NCBI GenBank assembly: GCA_030725715.1
Contig: JANRFG010000032.1
Coordinates: forward strand, 62,001-126,000
Source of the DNA: Opitutales bacterium
GTDB taxonomy: Bacteria; Verrucomicrobiota; Verrucomicrobiia; Opitutales; UBA953
DNA: 64,000 nucleotides
Reading direction: 5' to 3'
Position numbers and translations under genes: made by a program. Numbering within the stretch: the stretch's first letter is position 1; every line of letters starts with the position of its first letter. Below, piece by piece: positions 35,942 to 45,926 of this stretch. The notes beneath the pieces are model-generated. The model saw nothing but the letters and a program-made list of their open reading frames with translations, did not search any database and was not told where the DNA came from.

Positions 35942-38907
35942 TACGGATGCACGATGCTTTCGTCGAGGTTGAGCACGGCGCGGGCGAGGGCGGTCCAGAG
36001 GTCCTTGTCGGCGACCTTGCGGGCGCGCTGCGCGTCGACGAAGGCCTGCATGGTCTTCGTCTCATCGGGCGCCGGCGGACGCGTGACGCAACGGCGGAGG
36101 ATGAAGGCGATGCGGCCCGCGTCATCGGAGGCCGCCGTCATGGCCTTCGCGCCGAGGGCGCGGGCCGCTTCCATGAACATCTCGTCGTTGAGCAGGGTGA
36201 GGGCCTGGAGCGGGCTGTTCGAGACGTCGCGGCGGGCGATGCAGGCCTCGCCGGTGGGCGCGTCGAAGGTCGTGGCCATCGCGAACGGGGCGGTGCGCTT
36301 GATGAACGTGTAGAGCGAACGGCGGTAGCGGTCTTCGCCTTCGCTGGGCTTCCACTCGATCCGGCCGTACGTGCCTTCGCTGGTCACGCTCGCGGGCTGG
36401 GGCGGGAAGACGCCTGGTCCGCCCATCTTGAACGAGATCAGGCCGGCGGCCTGCAGCGCGCCGTCGCGGATGACTTCGGCGTCGAGGCGGAAGCGGCTGC
36501 CACGGGCGAGCAGCAGGTTCTCGCGGTCCTTTTCGGCGAGCTCGGGCGTGACGCGCGAGGACTGGCGGTAAGTGGCGCTGGTCACGATCAGCCGGTGCAG
36601 CTTCTTCATCGACCAGCCGGTGCGCTGGAATTCGACGGCGAGCCAGTCAAGCAGCTCAGGGTGCGTCGGGGCTTCGCTCTGGTAGCCGAAGTCCTCGAGC
36701 GAGGCGACGAAGCCGCGACCGAAGAAGGCCTGCCACTGGCGGTTCACGGCCACGCGGGCGGTCAGGGGATTCTCGGGCGCGAAGAGCCAGCGGGCGAAGG
36801 TCAGGCGGTTGGCCGGGGCGTCCTTGGGCAGGCCGGGCAGGAAGGCGGGCACGCCGGGCTTCACTTCTTCGCGCGGGTTCAGGTATTCGCCGCGGTGGTA
36901 ACGCACGGTCGTCCGAGGATTGGAGGCGGGGCGCTCGCGCATGACGAGCGTGGGCTGGCCGCGCGGGATGCGCTTGCGCAGGGCGGCGAGGGCCTTGGCG
37001 TGCACGGCGACTTCGGGCGCGGTCTCGAGGAAGCGCATGCGCAGGGCGTCGCGATCCTGCGGGGCGGCGCCGGCGAGCATGGCCTCGATCGCCGCGGGGT
37101 GACCGGTGGCGGTGGCCTGCTCGTCGGTGGTGACGGAGAGGCGGAAGTGGCCGAGCGAGCAGGAGAAGTGCTTTTCGAAGAGCATCTTCAGCGTCCAGCC
37201 GGCGGGGAGGTCGGTGGGCTTGGCGAAGCGGAAGACGGCCGTCTGACGCTGACCGTAGCCGCCCAGCACCTGCCAGCCGCTCGACATCTCGCCGTCGAGC
37301 GCGGCGGACGCGTTGTTCTTCTTCCGGGCGGCCTTGCCCTTGGCCTTGGCTTTGGCCTTCGGCGCGGCGGCGGCGTCACTGATACGGTCTTCCTCTTCGT
37401 CGTTGGTCGCGAAGGCTTCGCCGAATTCGAGACGCCGGCTGCCGTGCCAGGCTTGGAGTTCGCTGAGGAAGAAGCCGCCGAGCGGTCCTTCGTAGTTGGT
37501 CAGGCCGGGGCCGTCGTTGGGCAGGGAAGGGTGGTCGGCGACTTCGAGCCGGAGGGCGGTGACGCCTTTGTGGGCGCGATCGAAGGTGAGGTCATAGACG
37601 TCGCTCTTGCTGCTGTCGCCGCCGCCGAGGATGAAGCCGTCGGGCTGGACCTCGAGCTTCGGCATGGTGGTCTGGAGCTTGGCCGGGCGGAGCACTTCCC
37701 ACTTGGAGGCCTTGGGGGCTTCGGCGGCGATCCAGGCGTCGACCTTGGGGTCGAGGGCGGCGACGCCGCCGGGGAACTTGCCGGGCAGGGACTCTTCAGC
37801 GGCGGCGATCTTGCGCGCGTGCTCGGCGACCTGCGCGGCGAGGTCGGCGGGCGGGATGTGGTAGGTCGGTTCGTCGGCGTTGTTCAGCAACGCCATGACG
37901 CCGAAGTAATCCGTGTGCAGGATCGGGTCATACTTGTGGGTGTGGCACTGCGCGCAGTTCATCGTCAGGCCCATCCAGGCCGCGCCGGTGGCGCCGACGC
38001 GGTCGACCATCGCGTAGAAGCGGTATTCGTTAGGGTCGATGCCGCCTTCCTCGTTGAGCATCGTGTTGCGGTGGAAGCCGGTGGCGACATGGTCGTCGGG
38101 CGTGGCCCCGGGGAGGAGGTCGCCGGCGAGCTGCTTGATGCCGAACTGGTCGTAGGGCATGTCGGCGTTGAGCGCTTTCACGACCCAGTCGCGGTAAGCC
38201 CAGATCGTGCGCGGGCGGTCCTTCTCGAAGCCGTTGGTGTCGGCGTAGCGGGCGAGGTCGAGCCACCGGCGGGCCCAGCGTTCGCCATAGCGCGGTGAGG
38301 CGAGCAGGCGGTCGACGAGTTTCTCGTAGGCGTCGGGCGACTTATCTTGGACGAAGGCGTCGGCCTCCTCGGGCGTGGGCGGCACGCCAGTGAGATCCAG
38401 CGTCACGCGACGCACGAGGGCGTAGCGGTCGGCCTCGGGCGAAGGCTTCAGGCCGGCTTTCGCGAGGCGGTCGCGCACGAAGGCGTCGATCGGATGGACG
38501 CCGGCCTGCGGCACGGGCGCCTGCTTGGGGGCGGAGAAGGCCCAGTGAGGTTGATAGACGCCGCCTTCGGCGATCCAGGCGCGCAGGGTCGCCTTGTCTT
38601 TCGCGGACATCGGCTTCTTCGCCTCTGGCGGCGGCATGATGTCGTCCGGATCGTCGGAGAAGATGCGATGGATGACTTCGCTTTTGTCGGGCTGACCCGG
38701 GACGATCGCGACTTCGCCGGACTTCCCTTTGCCGTAGGCGGATTCGACGAGGTCGAGGCGGAGTTTTCCTTTGCGTGAATGCTCGTCCATGCCGTGGCAC
38801 GCGAAGCAGTGCTGGGCCAGGATCGGCCGGACCTCGCGGTTGAAGTCGACGGCGGACGCGGTGGCGGCGGACGCCAGAAGCAGGAATGCGGACGGAAAGC
38901 GCGGCAT
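35941..38907 (-). CDS. PSD1/DUF1549/DUF1553 planctomycete-type cytochrome protein
   Basis: True start at 38907 (MPRFPSAFLLLASAATASAVDFNREVRPILAQHCFACHGMDEHSRKGKLRLD). The 1510-aa track ORF is in-frame read-through into antisense of upstream genes. Confidence 0.93.
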   Translation of the reverse strand: MPRFPSAFLLLASAATASAVDFNREVRPILAQHCFACHGMDEHSRKGKLRLDLVESAYGKGKSGEVAIVPGQPDKSEVIHRIFSDDPDDIMPPPEAKKPMSAKDKATLRAWIAEGGVYQPHWAFSAPKQAPVPQAGVHPIDAFVRDRLAKAGLKPSPEADRYALVRRVTLDLTGVPPTPEEADAFVQDKSPDAYEKLVDRLLASPRYGERWARRWLDLARYADTNGFEKDRPRTIWAYRDWVVKALNADMPYDQFGIKQLAGDLLPGATPDDHVATGFHRNTMLNEEGGIDPNEYRFYAMVDRVGATGAAWMGLTMNCAQCHTHKYDPILHTDYFGVMALLNNADEPTYHIPPADLAAQVAEHARKIAAAEESLPGKFPGGVAALDPKVDAWIAAEAPKASKWEVLRPAKLQTTMPKLEVQPDGFILGGGDSSKSDVYDLTFDRAHKGVTALRLEVADHPSLPNDGPGLTNYEGPLGGFFLSELQAWHGSRRLEFGEAFATNDEEEDRISDAAAAPKAKAKAKGKAARKKNNASAALDGEMSSGWQVLGGYGQRQTAVFRFAKPTDLPAGWTLKMLFEKHFSCSLGHFRLSVTTDEQATATGHPAAIEAMLAGAAPQDRDALRMRFLETAPEVAVHAKALAALRKRIPRGQPTLVMRERPASNPRTTVRYHRGEYLNPREEVKPGVPAFLPGLPKDAPANRLTFARWLFAPENPLTARVAVNRQWQAFFGRGFVASLEDFGYQSEAPTHPELLDWLAVEFQRTGWSMKKLHRLIVTSATYRQSSRVTPELAEKDRENLLLARGSRFRLDAEVIRDGALQAAGLISFKMGGPGVFPPQPASVTSEGTYGRIEWKPSEGEDRYRRSLYTFIKRTAPFAMATTFDAPTGEACIARRDVSNSPLQALTLLNDEMFMEAARALGAKAMTAASDDAGRIAFILRRCVTRPPAPDETKTMQAFVDAQRARKVADKDLWTALARAVLNLDESIVHP

Positions 38908-39039
38908 GGGGGCGGGGGTGAACGGCCGGGGGTGTGACCGACCAAGATAAGACACTCTAGACCGTCCGGGGTTGCGAGCAATTAGCAGGCGGGGTTTGGC
39001 GGTTGCGGGCCCATGACAGGCGGCTAATCTCGCGATTTC

Positions 39040-40098
39040 GTGCCCCGCTTCTCCCTCATTTTCTGTCTTATCGCCATAGGGGTGTCCGGCGCCGACGGCC
39101 CGACGTCGGGCGATGGTTCGCAGCAGAAATGGCGGCTGGCGCTGGGCTCCCCGAGGTCGACTTTCGGTCAGGCTGGTCCGGCAGAGCGGGTCGAGTCCTT
39201 CGACACTCCGGATTTCCGGGCGCAGCTGTTTCGCCAGCGTACCGGTCCGGAGACCTGGCAGCGGATTCTCATCCTGAAGCCTCTGCGGCTCGAGGGCCGG
39301 ACCGCCGGAGTCGTCGTGCCGTTCTACGACCCCGATCGGATGTGCGGTTACGATCTGCGGACGAAGCAACGGCTCGGACCGGAGCGGAATACGGCTTTCT
39401 TCGGTCTGCATCTCGTGCGGCAGGGCTACGTCGTCGCCGCGGTCGAAGCTTATCCGTTCAACCTGCTGACGCCGGAGGAGCAGAAGGCGAGCAAGGGCGG
39501 GATGGGCGTCTGGCGTGACGCCGCGGCCAAACTCGCCCGACAGGAGCCCGGATGGACGGGCATGGGTAAGCTCACCCATGACACGCTCTTGGCGGCCGAT
39601 CTCCTGGCGGCGGATGCGCAGGTCGACTCGGCTCGTCTCGCGGTGATGGGGCATTCGCTCGGCGGCAAGATGGCCTTCTACGCCGGCTGCCTGGATCCGC
39701 GCTTCAAGGCGATCATCGCGAGTGATTTCGGCCTGGCGTGGGATTCTTCCAATTGGGGCGACGCTTGGTATTTCGGTGACAAGCTGAAGGCCATGCGCGC
39801 GGACGGTCTTTCCCAGGAACAGCTGCTCGCCTTCTATGCTCCGCCGTTCTTCCTGATTGCCGGACAATACGACAGCGAGGCGACGTGCGGCCCTTTGTTG
39901 GACGCGGCCCGCAAGACACGGGAGCTCACGGGTCGGGCGGGCGGTATCGAGATCTTCGACCACCATTCCGGACACCAGCCGACGTGGCCCTCGTTGAAGG
40001 CCGCCTATGTCTGGCTGGCTCGGCGGATGGACATGCCTGCTCCCGACTTCGGGCACCTCGACGCGCTCGCCCGCGACCAAGCGAAGGCCGCCAAGTAG
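39040..40098 (+). CDS. Secreted alpha/beta hydrolase (dienelactone hydrolase-like)
   Basis: RLAVMGHSLGGKMAFYAGCLDPRFKAIIASDFG; signal peptide; only plus-strand CDS after 12.2 kb. Confidence 0.85.
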   Translation: MPRFSLIFCLIAIGVSGADGPTSGDGSQQKWRLALGSPRSTFGQAGPAERVESFDTPDFRAQLFRQRTGPETWQRILILKPLRLEGRTAGVVVPFYDPDRMCGYDLRTKQRLGPERNTAFFGLHLVRQGYVVAAVEAYPFNLLTPEEQKASKGGMGVWRDAAAKLARQEPGWTGMGKLTHDTLLAADLLAADAQVDSARLAVMGHSLGGKMAFYAGCLDPRFKAIIASDFGLAWDSSNWGDAWYFGDKLKAMRADGLSQEQLLAFYAPPFFLIAGQYDSEATCGPLLDAARKTRELTGRAGGIEIFDHHSGHQPTWPSLKAAYVWLARRMDMPAPDFGHLDALARDQAKAAK

Positions 40099-40102
40099 GC
40101 GC

Positions 40103-41527
40103 TCACTTCTTTTTCTTCTTCGCGCCGGCTTTGCCGGATGCCGCGCCGAGCGCGGGGCCGTTGTCGGCCGGCAGGGAGCGATGCCAGGCGAGCACCGCGG
40201 ACGTGAGGCGCGCGACGACGGCCGGTTCGCGGGCCGCGAGGTCGGTCGTTTCGCCCTGATCCTTGGCCAGGTCGTACAGGAGCGGCTTCGAGCCATCGTA
40301 CTCACAGAGGAGTTTCCAATCGCCCTCGCGGATCGCGAGGTCGGGCTGAGGGGTCGCCAGCGCGGGCGCCCATGTCTTCCGGTCGGGTGGGCGCCGCCAG
40401 CAGAGCGACCTTGGGGGGACGGGGGAAGTGCCGCCCAGCAGGGTCGCCGATAGGTCGACGCCGTCGAGTCCATCGGGGGCAGGCAGCCCGGCCATTCGGG
40501 TCAGCGAGGGAGCCAGGTCCATGGCGGCGAAGACCGAGGCAGCGTCGGTGCCGCCGATCCGTTCCTTAGCCATGCGCCCAGGAGCCCAGACGATGAGCGA
40601 AGAACGGAGGCCGCCTTCGAAGATCTGCGTCTTGCTGCCGCGGAATGGCCCGGCGCTGCCGGCGCCGGGTTCGGGTCCGTTATCAGAGCAAATGATGAAG
40701 ACCGTGTTGGCACGGAGAGCGGGGTCGGCGCGGACGCGTTCGAAAAGTCGGCCGAGTTGGCGATCCATCTCCTCCAGCACGGCGAGGTAGATCCGGTGTT
40801 TTTCCGGCGACCATTTCTCCAGCGGAGGGAAGTAGGGGCTGTGGACGTCGTCGGGCCAGAGGTCGACGTAGAAGGGCTGACCTTTCGCCGCGGCGGCGTC
40901 GATGAACTTCAGGGCGGCATCCGCGTAGCCGGTCGTGATCTCGGTGCGGTTCATCCAGGTCACCGGGCCGCCGAGGCGTTCGGCGTCGGCCCAGATCTTC
41001 TTCGGCTCCTGGTCGCCGGGCTTGCGCGTGAGCGGGAGGAGTTTCGGCCCCATCCCTTCGAAGTTGGTGAGCGATGTATCGTAACCGTAGGCCGTGATCG
41101 CGGGGGCGTCGTCGACGTCGCGCTGGCCGCCGAGATGCCATTTGCCGAAGTGTCCGGTGGCGTAGCCGCCGGCCTGCAGGGTACGCGCGAGCGAAGGCGC
41201 CCGGGGGTCGAGCCACTGGGCGTTGCCTTTGGCTTCGTTGGCCGCCCGGAACTCGAGATAGGAGTTGATCCGCCAGCGCTGCGGATATTGTCCGGTGACG
41301 AAGGCGCACCGCGAAGGGGAGCAGATCGGTGAGTTGACGTAGAACTGCTCGAAGCGCAGGCCCTCGGCGGCCAGCCGGTCGATGTTCGGGGTCTTCGCCT
41401 CCGTATTCCCGAAGCAGGAGAAGTCGCCCCAGCCCATGTCGTCGATGAGCACGAAGACGAAGTTGGGCTTCTTCGGTTCCGCGGCGCCCAGGAGCAGGGC
41501 GGAGGCGAGCAGGCAGAGGAAGCGCAT
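40103..41527 (-). CDS. Secreted type I sulfatase
   Basis: KPNFVFVLIDDMGWGDFSCFGN; CSPSRCAFVTGQY; CSDNGPEPGA; C-terminus GAKKKKK. Confidence 0.95.
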   Translation of the reverse strand: MRFLCLLASALLLGAAEPKKPNFVFVLIDDMGWGDFSCFGNTEAKTPNIDRLAAEGLRFEQFYVNSPICSPSRCAFVTGQYPQRWRINSYLEFRAANEAKGNAQWLDPRAPSLARTLQAGGYATGHFGKWHLGGQRDVDDAPAITAYGYDTSLTNFEGMGPKLLPLTRKPGDQEPKKIWADAERLGGPVTWMNRTEITTGYADAALKFIDAAAAKGQPFYVDLWPDDVHSPYFPPLEKWSPEKHRIYLAVLEEMDRQLGRLFERVRADPALRANTVFIICSDNGPEPGAGSAGPFRGSKTQIFEGGLRSSLIVWAPGRMAKERIGGTDAASVFAAMDLAPSLTRMAGLPAPDGLDGVDLSATLLGGTSPVPPRSLCWRRPPDRKTWAPALATPQPDLAIREGDWKLLCEYDGSKPLLYDLAKDQGETTDLAAREPAVVARLTSAVLAWHRSLPADNGPALGAASGKAGAKKKKK

Positions 41528-41530
41528 GGC

Positions 41531-42874
41531 TTAGCGCACGCCCGAGGGTGCGGCGTCCCGGAGCAGTTCGGCGAGCCGGGCGCGCATGGCTTTGACGCGT
41601 TCGGGCTGAGCGTCGGCGAGGTTCTTGGCTTCGCCGGGGTCGGCGGAGAGGTCGTACAAGGCCACAGGCTCGTATTTGCCGACTGTCTTCTTCCCTTTCT
41701 TCTTCCCTGGTGGCGCGCCGTCGGCGGCACCGCCGTCGACGATCAGTTTCCAGTCGCCCATCCGGACCGCGGCGCGGGAGGGGCCTTGGGTCGATACCGA
41801 GAGGATGGCGTCGTGGGGCGAGGCGGCCTGCTTGGTCAGCATGGGCCAGACGTCGAGTCCGTCGACGGGCAGTTTCTGTTCGAGGGAGCCGCCGGCCTGC
41901 TTGATCAGGGTCGGATACCAGTCGACCATGTGCATCGGCTGGCGGATGCGCTGTCCGGCCGGGATGCGGCCCGGCCACGTGGCGAAGGCCGCGGCGCGGA
42001 CGCCGCCTTCGAAGATCGAGCCTTTGAAGTCACGGAGCGGGGTATTGTCGCCCGGGGGCGGCCCGCCGTTGTCGCTGGAGAAGACGATGAGCGTATTCTC
42101 CAGACGGCCGGCCTGCTTGAGCGCCGCTTCGATCTGGCCGATGGCTTCATCGACCGCGGCGAGCATGCCCGCGAGCTTCTGGCGATTACCTTTCAGGTGG
42201 GCGTAGGGCTTGAGATAGCTATCCGGGACCTGGAAGGGGCTGTGGACGCCGTTGAAGGGCACGTAGAGAAAGAGGGGTTTGGCTTGGTCTCCTGCCGCGA
42301 TGACCTTGCAGGCTTCCTTGGCGATCAGGTGCGTCGTGTAGCCCTCTTCCTTGAGCGGCTCGCCGTTGCGATACCAGTCGCGCTTGTTCATCCGTTCGTG
42401 GGTGAAGTAATCGAGCATCCCGAAGAAGTGGCCATACTGGTGATCGAACCCGCGGGCGTTGGGCTGGTAGGCTTTCTCGAATTCGCCGAGGTGCCACTTC
42501 CCCGTGAGCGCGGTGCGATACCCGGCCGAGCGCAGGGCATCGGCCAGCGTACGTTCGGCGAGAGGCAGGCCCCAGGGCGCTCCGGGTGAGACGATCGTAT
42601 AGACGCCGGTATGCGTCGGGTAGCGACCGGTCAGCAGGGTGGAGCGAGTCGGCGAGCAGACCGGCTGGACGTAATGGTTCTCGATGATCGTGCCGCCCTG
42701 GGCGAGCCGGTCGATATTCGGCGTCTTGATCTCCTTGCCGCCGTTGAAGCCGCAATCGGCATAGCCGAGGTCATCGATCAGGAAGAAGACGATGTCCGGC
42801 TGCTTCGTCGTCTGAGCCGAAGCGAGGCCGGCGCAGAGGCAGGCGAGTCCGGTCAGGAGGGCAGGGAGGCTCAT
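41531..42874 (-). CDS. Secreted type I sulfatase
   Basis: PDIVFFLIDDLGYADCGFNGGKEI; CSPTRSTLLTGRY; FSSDNGGPPPGDNTPLRDFKGSIFEGGVR. Confidence 0.95.
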   Translation of the reverse strand: MSLPALLTGLACLCAGLASAQTTKQPDIVFFLIDDLGYADCGFNGGKEIKTPNIDRLAQGGTIIENHYVQPVCSPTRSTLLTGRYPTHTGVYTIVSPGAPWGLPLAERTLADALRSAGYRTALTGKWHLGEFEKAYQPNARGFDHQYGHFFGMLDYFTHERMNKRDWYRNGEPLKEEGYTTHLIAKEACKVIAAGDQAKPLFLYVPFNGVHSPFQVPDSYLKPYAHLKGNRQKLAGMLAAVDEAIGQIEAALKQAGRLENTLIVFSSDNGGPPPGDNTPLRDFKGSIFEGGVRAAAFATWPGRIPAGQRIRQPMHMVDWYPTLIKQAGGSLEQKLPVDGLDVWPMLTKQAASPHDAILSVSTQGPSRAAVRMGDWKLIVDGGAADGAPPGKKKGKKTVGKYEPVALYDLSADPGEAKNLADAQPERVKAMRARLAELLRDAAPSGVR

Positions 42875-42932
42875 GGGGTATCCCTAGTGAACACCCCTCA
42901 TGCCCAAAGGTTGAGCCTAAAACGCCTTCAGC

Positions 42933-45002
42933 TCACTTCTTTGCCGGCAGCCACTGCACGGCGTCGACGATCACGTGGCCGTCGGTGCCGGCGTTGCCGA
43001 TCTCGACCCAGCCGGCCTGACCGGCGCTGAATTCGAAGGTGCCGACGACATGGAAGAGGCCGTCGATGGCGGGCTTGAGCTTCTGGTTGACGAGGACCTT
43101 GGCTTCGCCGTTGGCATGACGGATCGTCACGGGGACGTTCGTGGCGCGGTTGCCGTTGATGCTGTAGGAGATGGCGACGCGGTAGGAGCCGGCGGCGGGC
43201 AGGGCGGGGACGTAGCGGGCGGTCATCATGCCTTTCTCGGCGTTGCCGTCGTGACGATAGCCGTCGCCGACATAGCGAGGGCTGGTGTGTCCAGTGGCTT
43301 CGAAGCCCTTGAGCGCGGCGGCGGTGTCATCCACGACGACACCCGGAAGCTTTGCCTTGTCCACGCCATGGGCGCCGCCCGTCGCGGCGGCTGGAATGAA
43401 GTCGAGGACCTGGCCGGCGGCGAGGAGGCGTTCCTTGAGCGCACCGTAGTCAACGGCCTGGACGGTGGTGCCGCGTTCGATGGCGAGGCCGGCGGCGGTG
43501 GCGGCGGACTGGCCCATGACCATGAAGACCGGCTCCATGCGGATCGAGCCGTAGGCGATGTGGCTGGCGCTCAGGCAGACCGGCACGAGCAGGTTGGTGC
43601 ATTCGGAGGCGCGCGGGCGGATGCTGCGGTAGCTGACGGGGTAGGGCTTGCTGCCGACCTGGACGTCGCCTTCGTTGCGCACGAAGCCTTCCTTGGTCAC
43701 GAAGCGCTGGATGTGGTGCGAGTCCATCTGGTAGGCTCCCATGCCGACGGAATCCTCGATGGTCTCGACCCGGCGGCAGTTCTTCTCGGACATCACGTAA
43801 TCGGAGACCATGCGGCGGGCTTCGCGGACATAAAGCTGGCGGGGCCAGTTGCCGTTGTCCTTGAACTCATCCTTCGCGAGGCCGAGCTTCTGGAAGGCCA
43901 GGCGTATCTTCTCCGGCACGCGCGGGTGATGGGCGTAGGTCCACATCAGGCCTTTCTGCCAGTCTTCGTGGGCCTGCCAGATCTTGGCACGGGTGGCGTA
44001 GTCGGCCTCGGCGTAATCCCAGTTCTGGCCGATGAAGTCGGTGCTGATGGCGAAGTTGTTATTGGTGTCCGTCTTGCGGTTGGGCATCCCTACCGGATTC
44101 CAGGAGTTGCGGTCTTCGCCGGCCTCGACGTTGCGGAGCGCGAGCTCGTACCAGCGTTCATCGTAGTTGGCCGGCTTCTCCCAGTCGCGGCGGTTCTCCG
44201 GGACGTCCGTCGTGCACATGCGGAAGTTGTAGGCCTGCACCTTGCGGTCGCCGGAGCCGTCGGGGCCGGGGATTTCCTTCCCGATGCCGGGCAGCAGGCC
44301 GCTGGCGGGGTCGCCTTTCTTCACGTAAGGATCGACTTCGACCTTGAACTGATGGGAGCGCGCATGGCCGACCTGCACGCCGTTGAGCGTCTCGCCGTAG
44401 GTGACGTTGGCTTCGCGGCCGACATGAAAGCTGACGCCCGCCTTGGCCATCAGGTCGCCTTCATAGGTCGCGTCGATGAACATCTTGCCCGAGAACTCGC
44501 GGCCGCTCTCCATGACGATCTTCACGATGCGCGCGCCGTCCTTGATCACGCCCTTCTTGAGGTCGAGACGTTCGCCGAAGACCACGGTCACCTTGTCGCC
44601 GGCGGCCTTGAGCATCCGGTCATAGACCGCGGAGGCCACGTGGGGCTCGAACGTCCACATCGTGCCTTCGTCGGCGATGTTGCCGTTAGGACGCTTGGAG
44701 AAGTAAGCCTCGCGCGTCTGATGGACCCACTTGGAGGGGTCGGCGTAATACGTGCCGATGCCCGTGTAGAATTCGCGGGAGATGCCGCCGATGGCCTTCT
44801 TGTTGCCGATATCAGTGGCGCCGAGGCCGCCGGTGGTCAGGCCGCCGAGGAACTGCGTCGGCTCGATGAGCACGGCCGTCCGGCCTTCGCGGGCCGCCTG
44901 GATGGCCGCGGTGATGCCGCCGGAGGTGCCGCCGTAGATGACGATGTCCTGGGCGGGGAGGGCGGCGGTCAGGCCAAGCAGGGCGAGCAGCAGGGAGCGC
45001 AT
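42933..45002 (-). CDS. Secreted FAD-dependent oxidoreductase (FAD_oxidored / xanthan-lyase-associated type)
   Basis: Start at 45002; DIVIYGGTSGGITAAIQAAREGRTAVLIEPTQFLGGLTTGGLGATDIGN; FIDATYEGDLMAKAGVSFHVGREA. Confidence 0.93.
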   Translation of the reverse strand: MRSLLLALLGLTAALPAQDIVIYGGTSGGITAAIQAAREGRTAVLIEPTQFLGGLTTGGLGATDIGNKKAIGGISREFYTGIGTYYADPSKWVHQTREAYFSKRPNGNIADEGTMWTFEPHVASAVYDRMLKAAGDKVTVVFGERLDLKKGVIKDGARIVKIVMESGREFSGKMFIDATYEGDLMAKAGVSFHVGREANVTYGETLNGVQVGHARSHQFKVEVDPYVKKGDPASGLLPGIGKEIPGPDGSGDRKVQAYNFRMCTTDVPENRRDWEKPANYDERWYELALRNVEAGEDRNSWNPVGMPNRKTDTNNNFAISTDFIGQNWDYAEADYATRAKIWQAHEDWQKGLMWTYAHHPRVPEKIRLAFQKLGLAKDEFKDNGNWPRQLYVREARRMVSDYVMSEKNCRRVETIEDSVGMGAYQMDSHHIQRFVTKEGFVRNEGDVQVGSKPYPVSYRSIRPRASECTNLLVPVCLSASHIAYGSIRMEPVFMVMGQSAATAAGLAIERGTTVQAVDYGALKERLLAAGQVLDFIPAAATGGAHGVDKAKLPGVVVDDTAAALKGFEATGHTSPRYVGDGYRHDGNAEKGMMTARYVPALPAAGSYRVAISYSINGNRATNVPVTIRHANGEAKVLVNQKLKPAIDGLFHVVGTFEFSAGQAGWVEIGNAGTDGHVIVDAVQWLPAKK

Positions 45003-45057
45003 GGGGGTTGGGCTGATGTCAGCCGAATCCCTCGTGCCTGCAATCCCGTTCCGAGGC

Positions 45058-45915
45058 TTAGCGTGCGAGCGCAAGCTTGAGCAGGGGGGCTAGGCGCTGG
45101 GCATAGACATCGTAACCATCCAAGGACAGGTGAATCTTGTCCGGGGCATAGAGCGCGTTCTTGATCGTGCCGTCGGCGTTGAGGAAGTCCTTCGTCAGGT
45201 CGAGCACCTTGACCTTCGGGTCGGCGCCGAGGTTCAGTTTGTCGATCTCGGCATTGGTCCGCAGGATGTCCTCGTAGAAGCGGTTCTTGGGCCCGTGGCA
45301 GGGCAGAATCTTCGCGACGATGAGTTCGGCGTCCGGGAATTTCTCACGCAGATTGAGGGCGCACGTCTCGACGCCTTTCGCCGCGGCGGCGACGCCGGTC
45401 TCGGGCGTGAAGAACATGTTATTGTTACCGATCATCAGCACGATGGTCTTCGGCTGGAGTCCCGCGACGCCGCCGTGGTCGAGGCGCCAGAGCACGTTCT
45501 GGGATTTGTCGCCGCCGATGCCGATATTGATCGTCTTCGCCGTCGGGAAGGCCTTGAGCCAGGCGGCGTTCAGGACGCCCTTGTCGAGCGGGCTGCCCCA
45601 TTGTTGCGTGATCGAATCACCGACGAGCAGCACGTCGCAGGGGCCAGCGTTTTTCTGCACATAGGTGACCAGCCTCGCATGGGTGTCGACCCAGCTAGTG
45701 CCGCCCCAGGAGCCGGCGGACGGCACGGCGGGCCAGAGATGCGGGAGGTGCTTATTGATCTCGCGGCCGGGCCGCCGTTCGAACTCAGGCTTCGCGATGA
45801 AGGCTTTCTCTTCGGCCGTGAGAGGCCAGCCCGTCGGCTGAGGGTCCGCCGGCTTGTGGGCGTATTCAAGGGCCAGTAAAGGAGCGGCCACCAGCAAGCA
45901 GAGGGCGCGGCGCAT
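45058..45915 (-). CDS. Secreted SGNH/GDSL hydrolase (PAF-acetylhydrolase IB-like)
   Basis: VLLVGDSITQQWGS; INIGIGGDKSQNVLWRLDHG; IVLMIGNNNMF; DKIHLSLDGYDVYAQRL. Confidence 0.9.
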   Translation of the reverse strand: MRRALCLLVAAPLLALEYAHKPADPQPTGWPLTAEEKAFIAKPEFERRPGREINKHLPHLWPAVPSAGSWGGTSWVDTHARLVTYVQKNAGPCDVLLVGDSITQQWGSPLDKGVLNAAWLKAFPTAKTINIGIGGDKSQNVLWRLDHGGVAGLQPKTIVLMIGNNNMFFTPETGVAAAAKGVETCALNLREKFPDAELIVAKILPCHGPKNRFYEDILRTNAEIDKLNLGADPKVKVLDLTKDFLNADGTIKNALYAPDKIHLSLDGYDVYAQRLAPLLKLALAR

Positions 45916-45926
45916 GGCGAAAGGCC

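Noticed and set aside
38908-40473. N-terminal ~520 aa of the 1510-aa minus-strand ORF
   Set aside because: Open only because of high GC; antisense to the alpha/beta hydrolase and overlapping the sulfatase. The real PSD1 protein starts at 38907 with a signal peptide.
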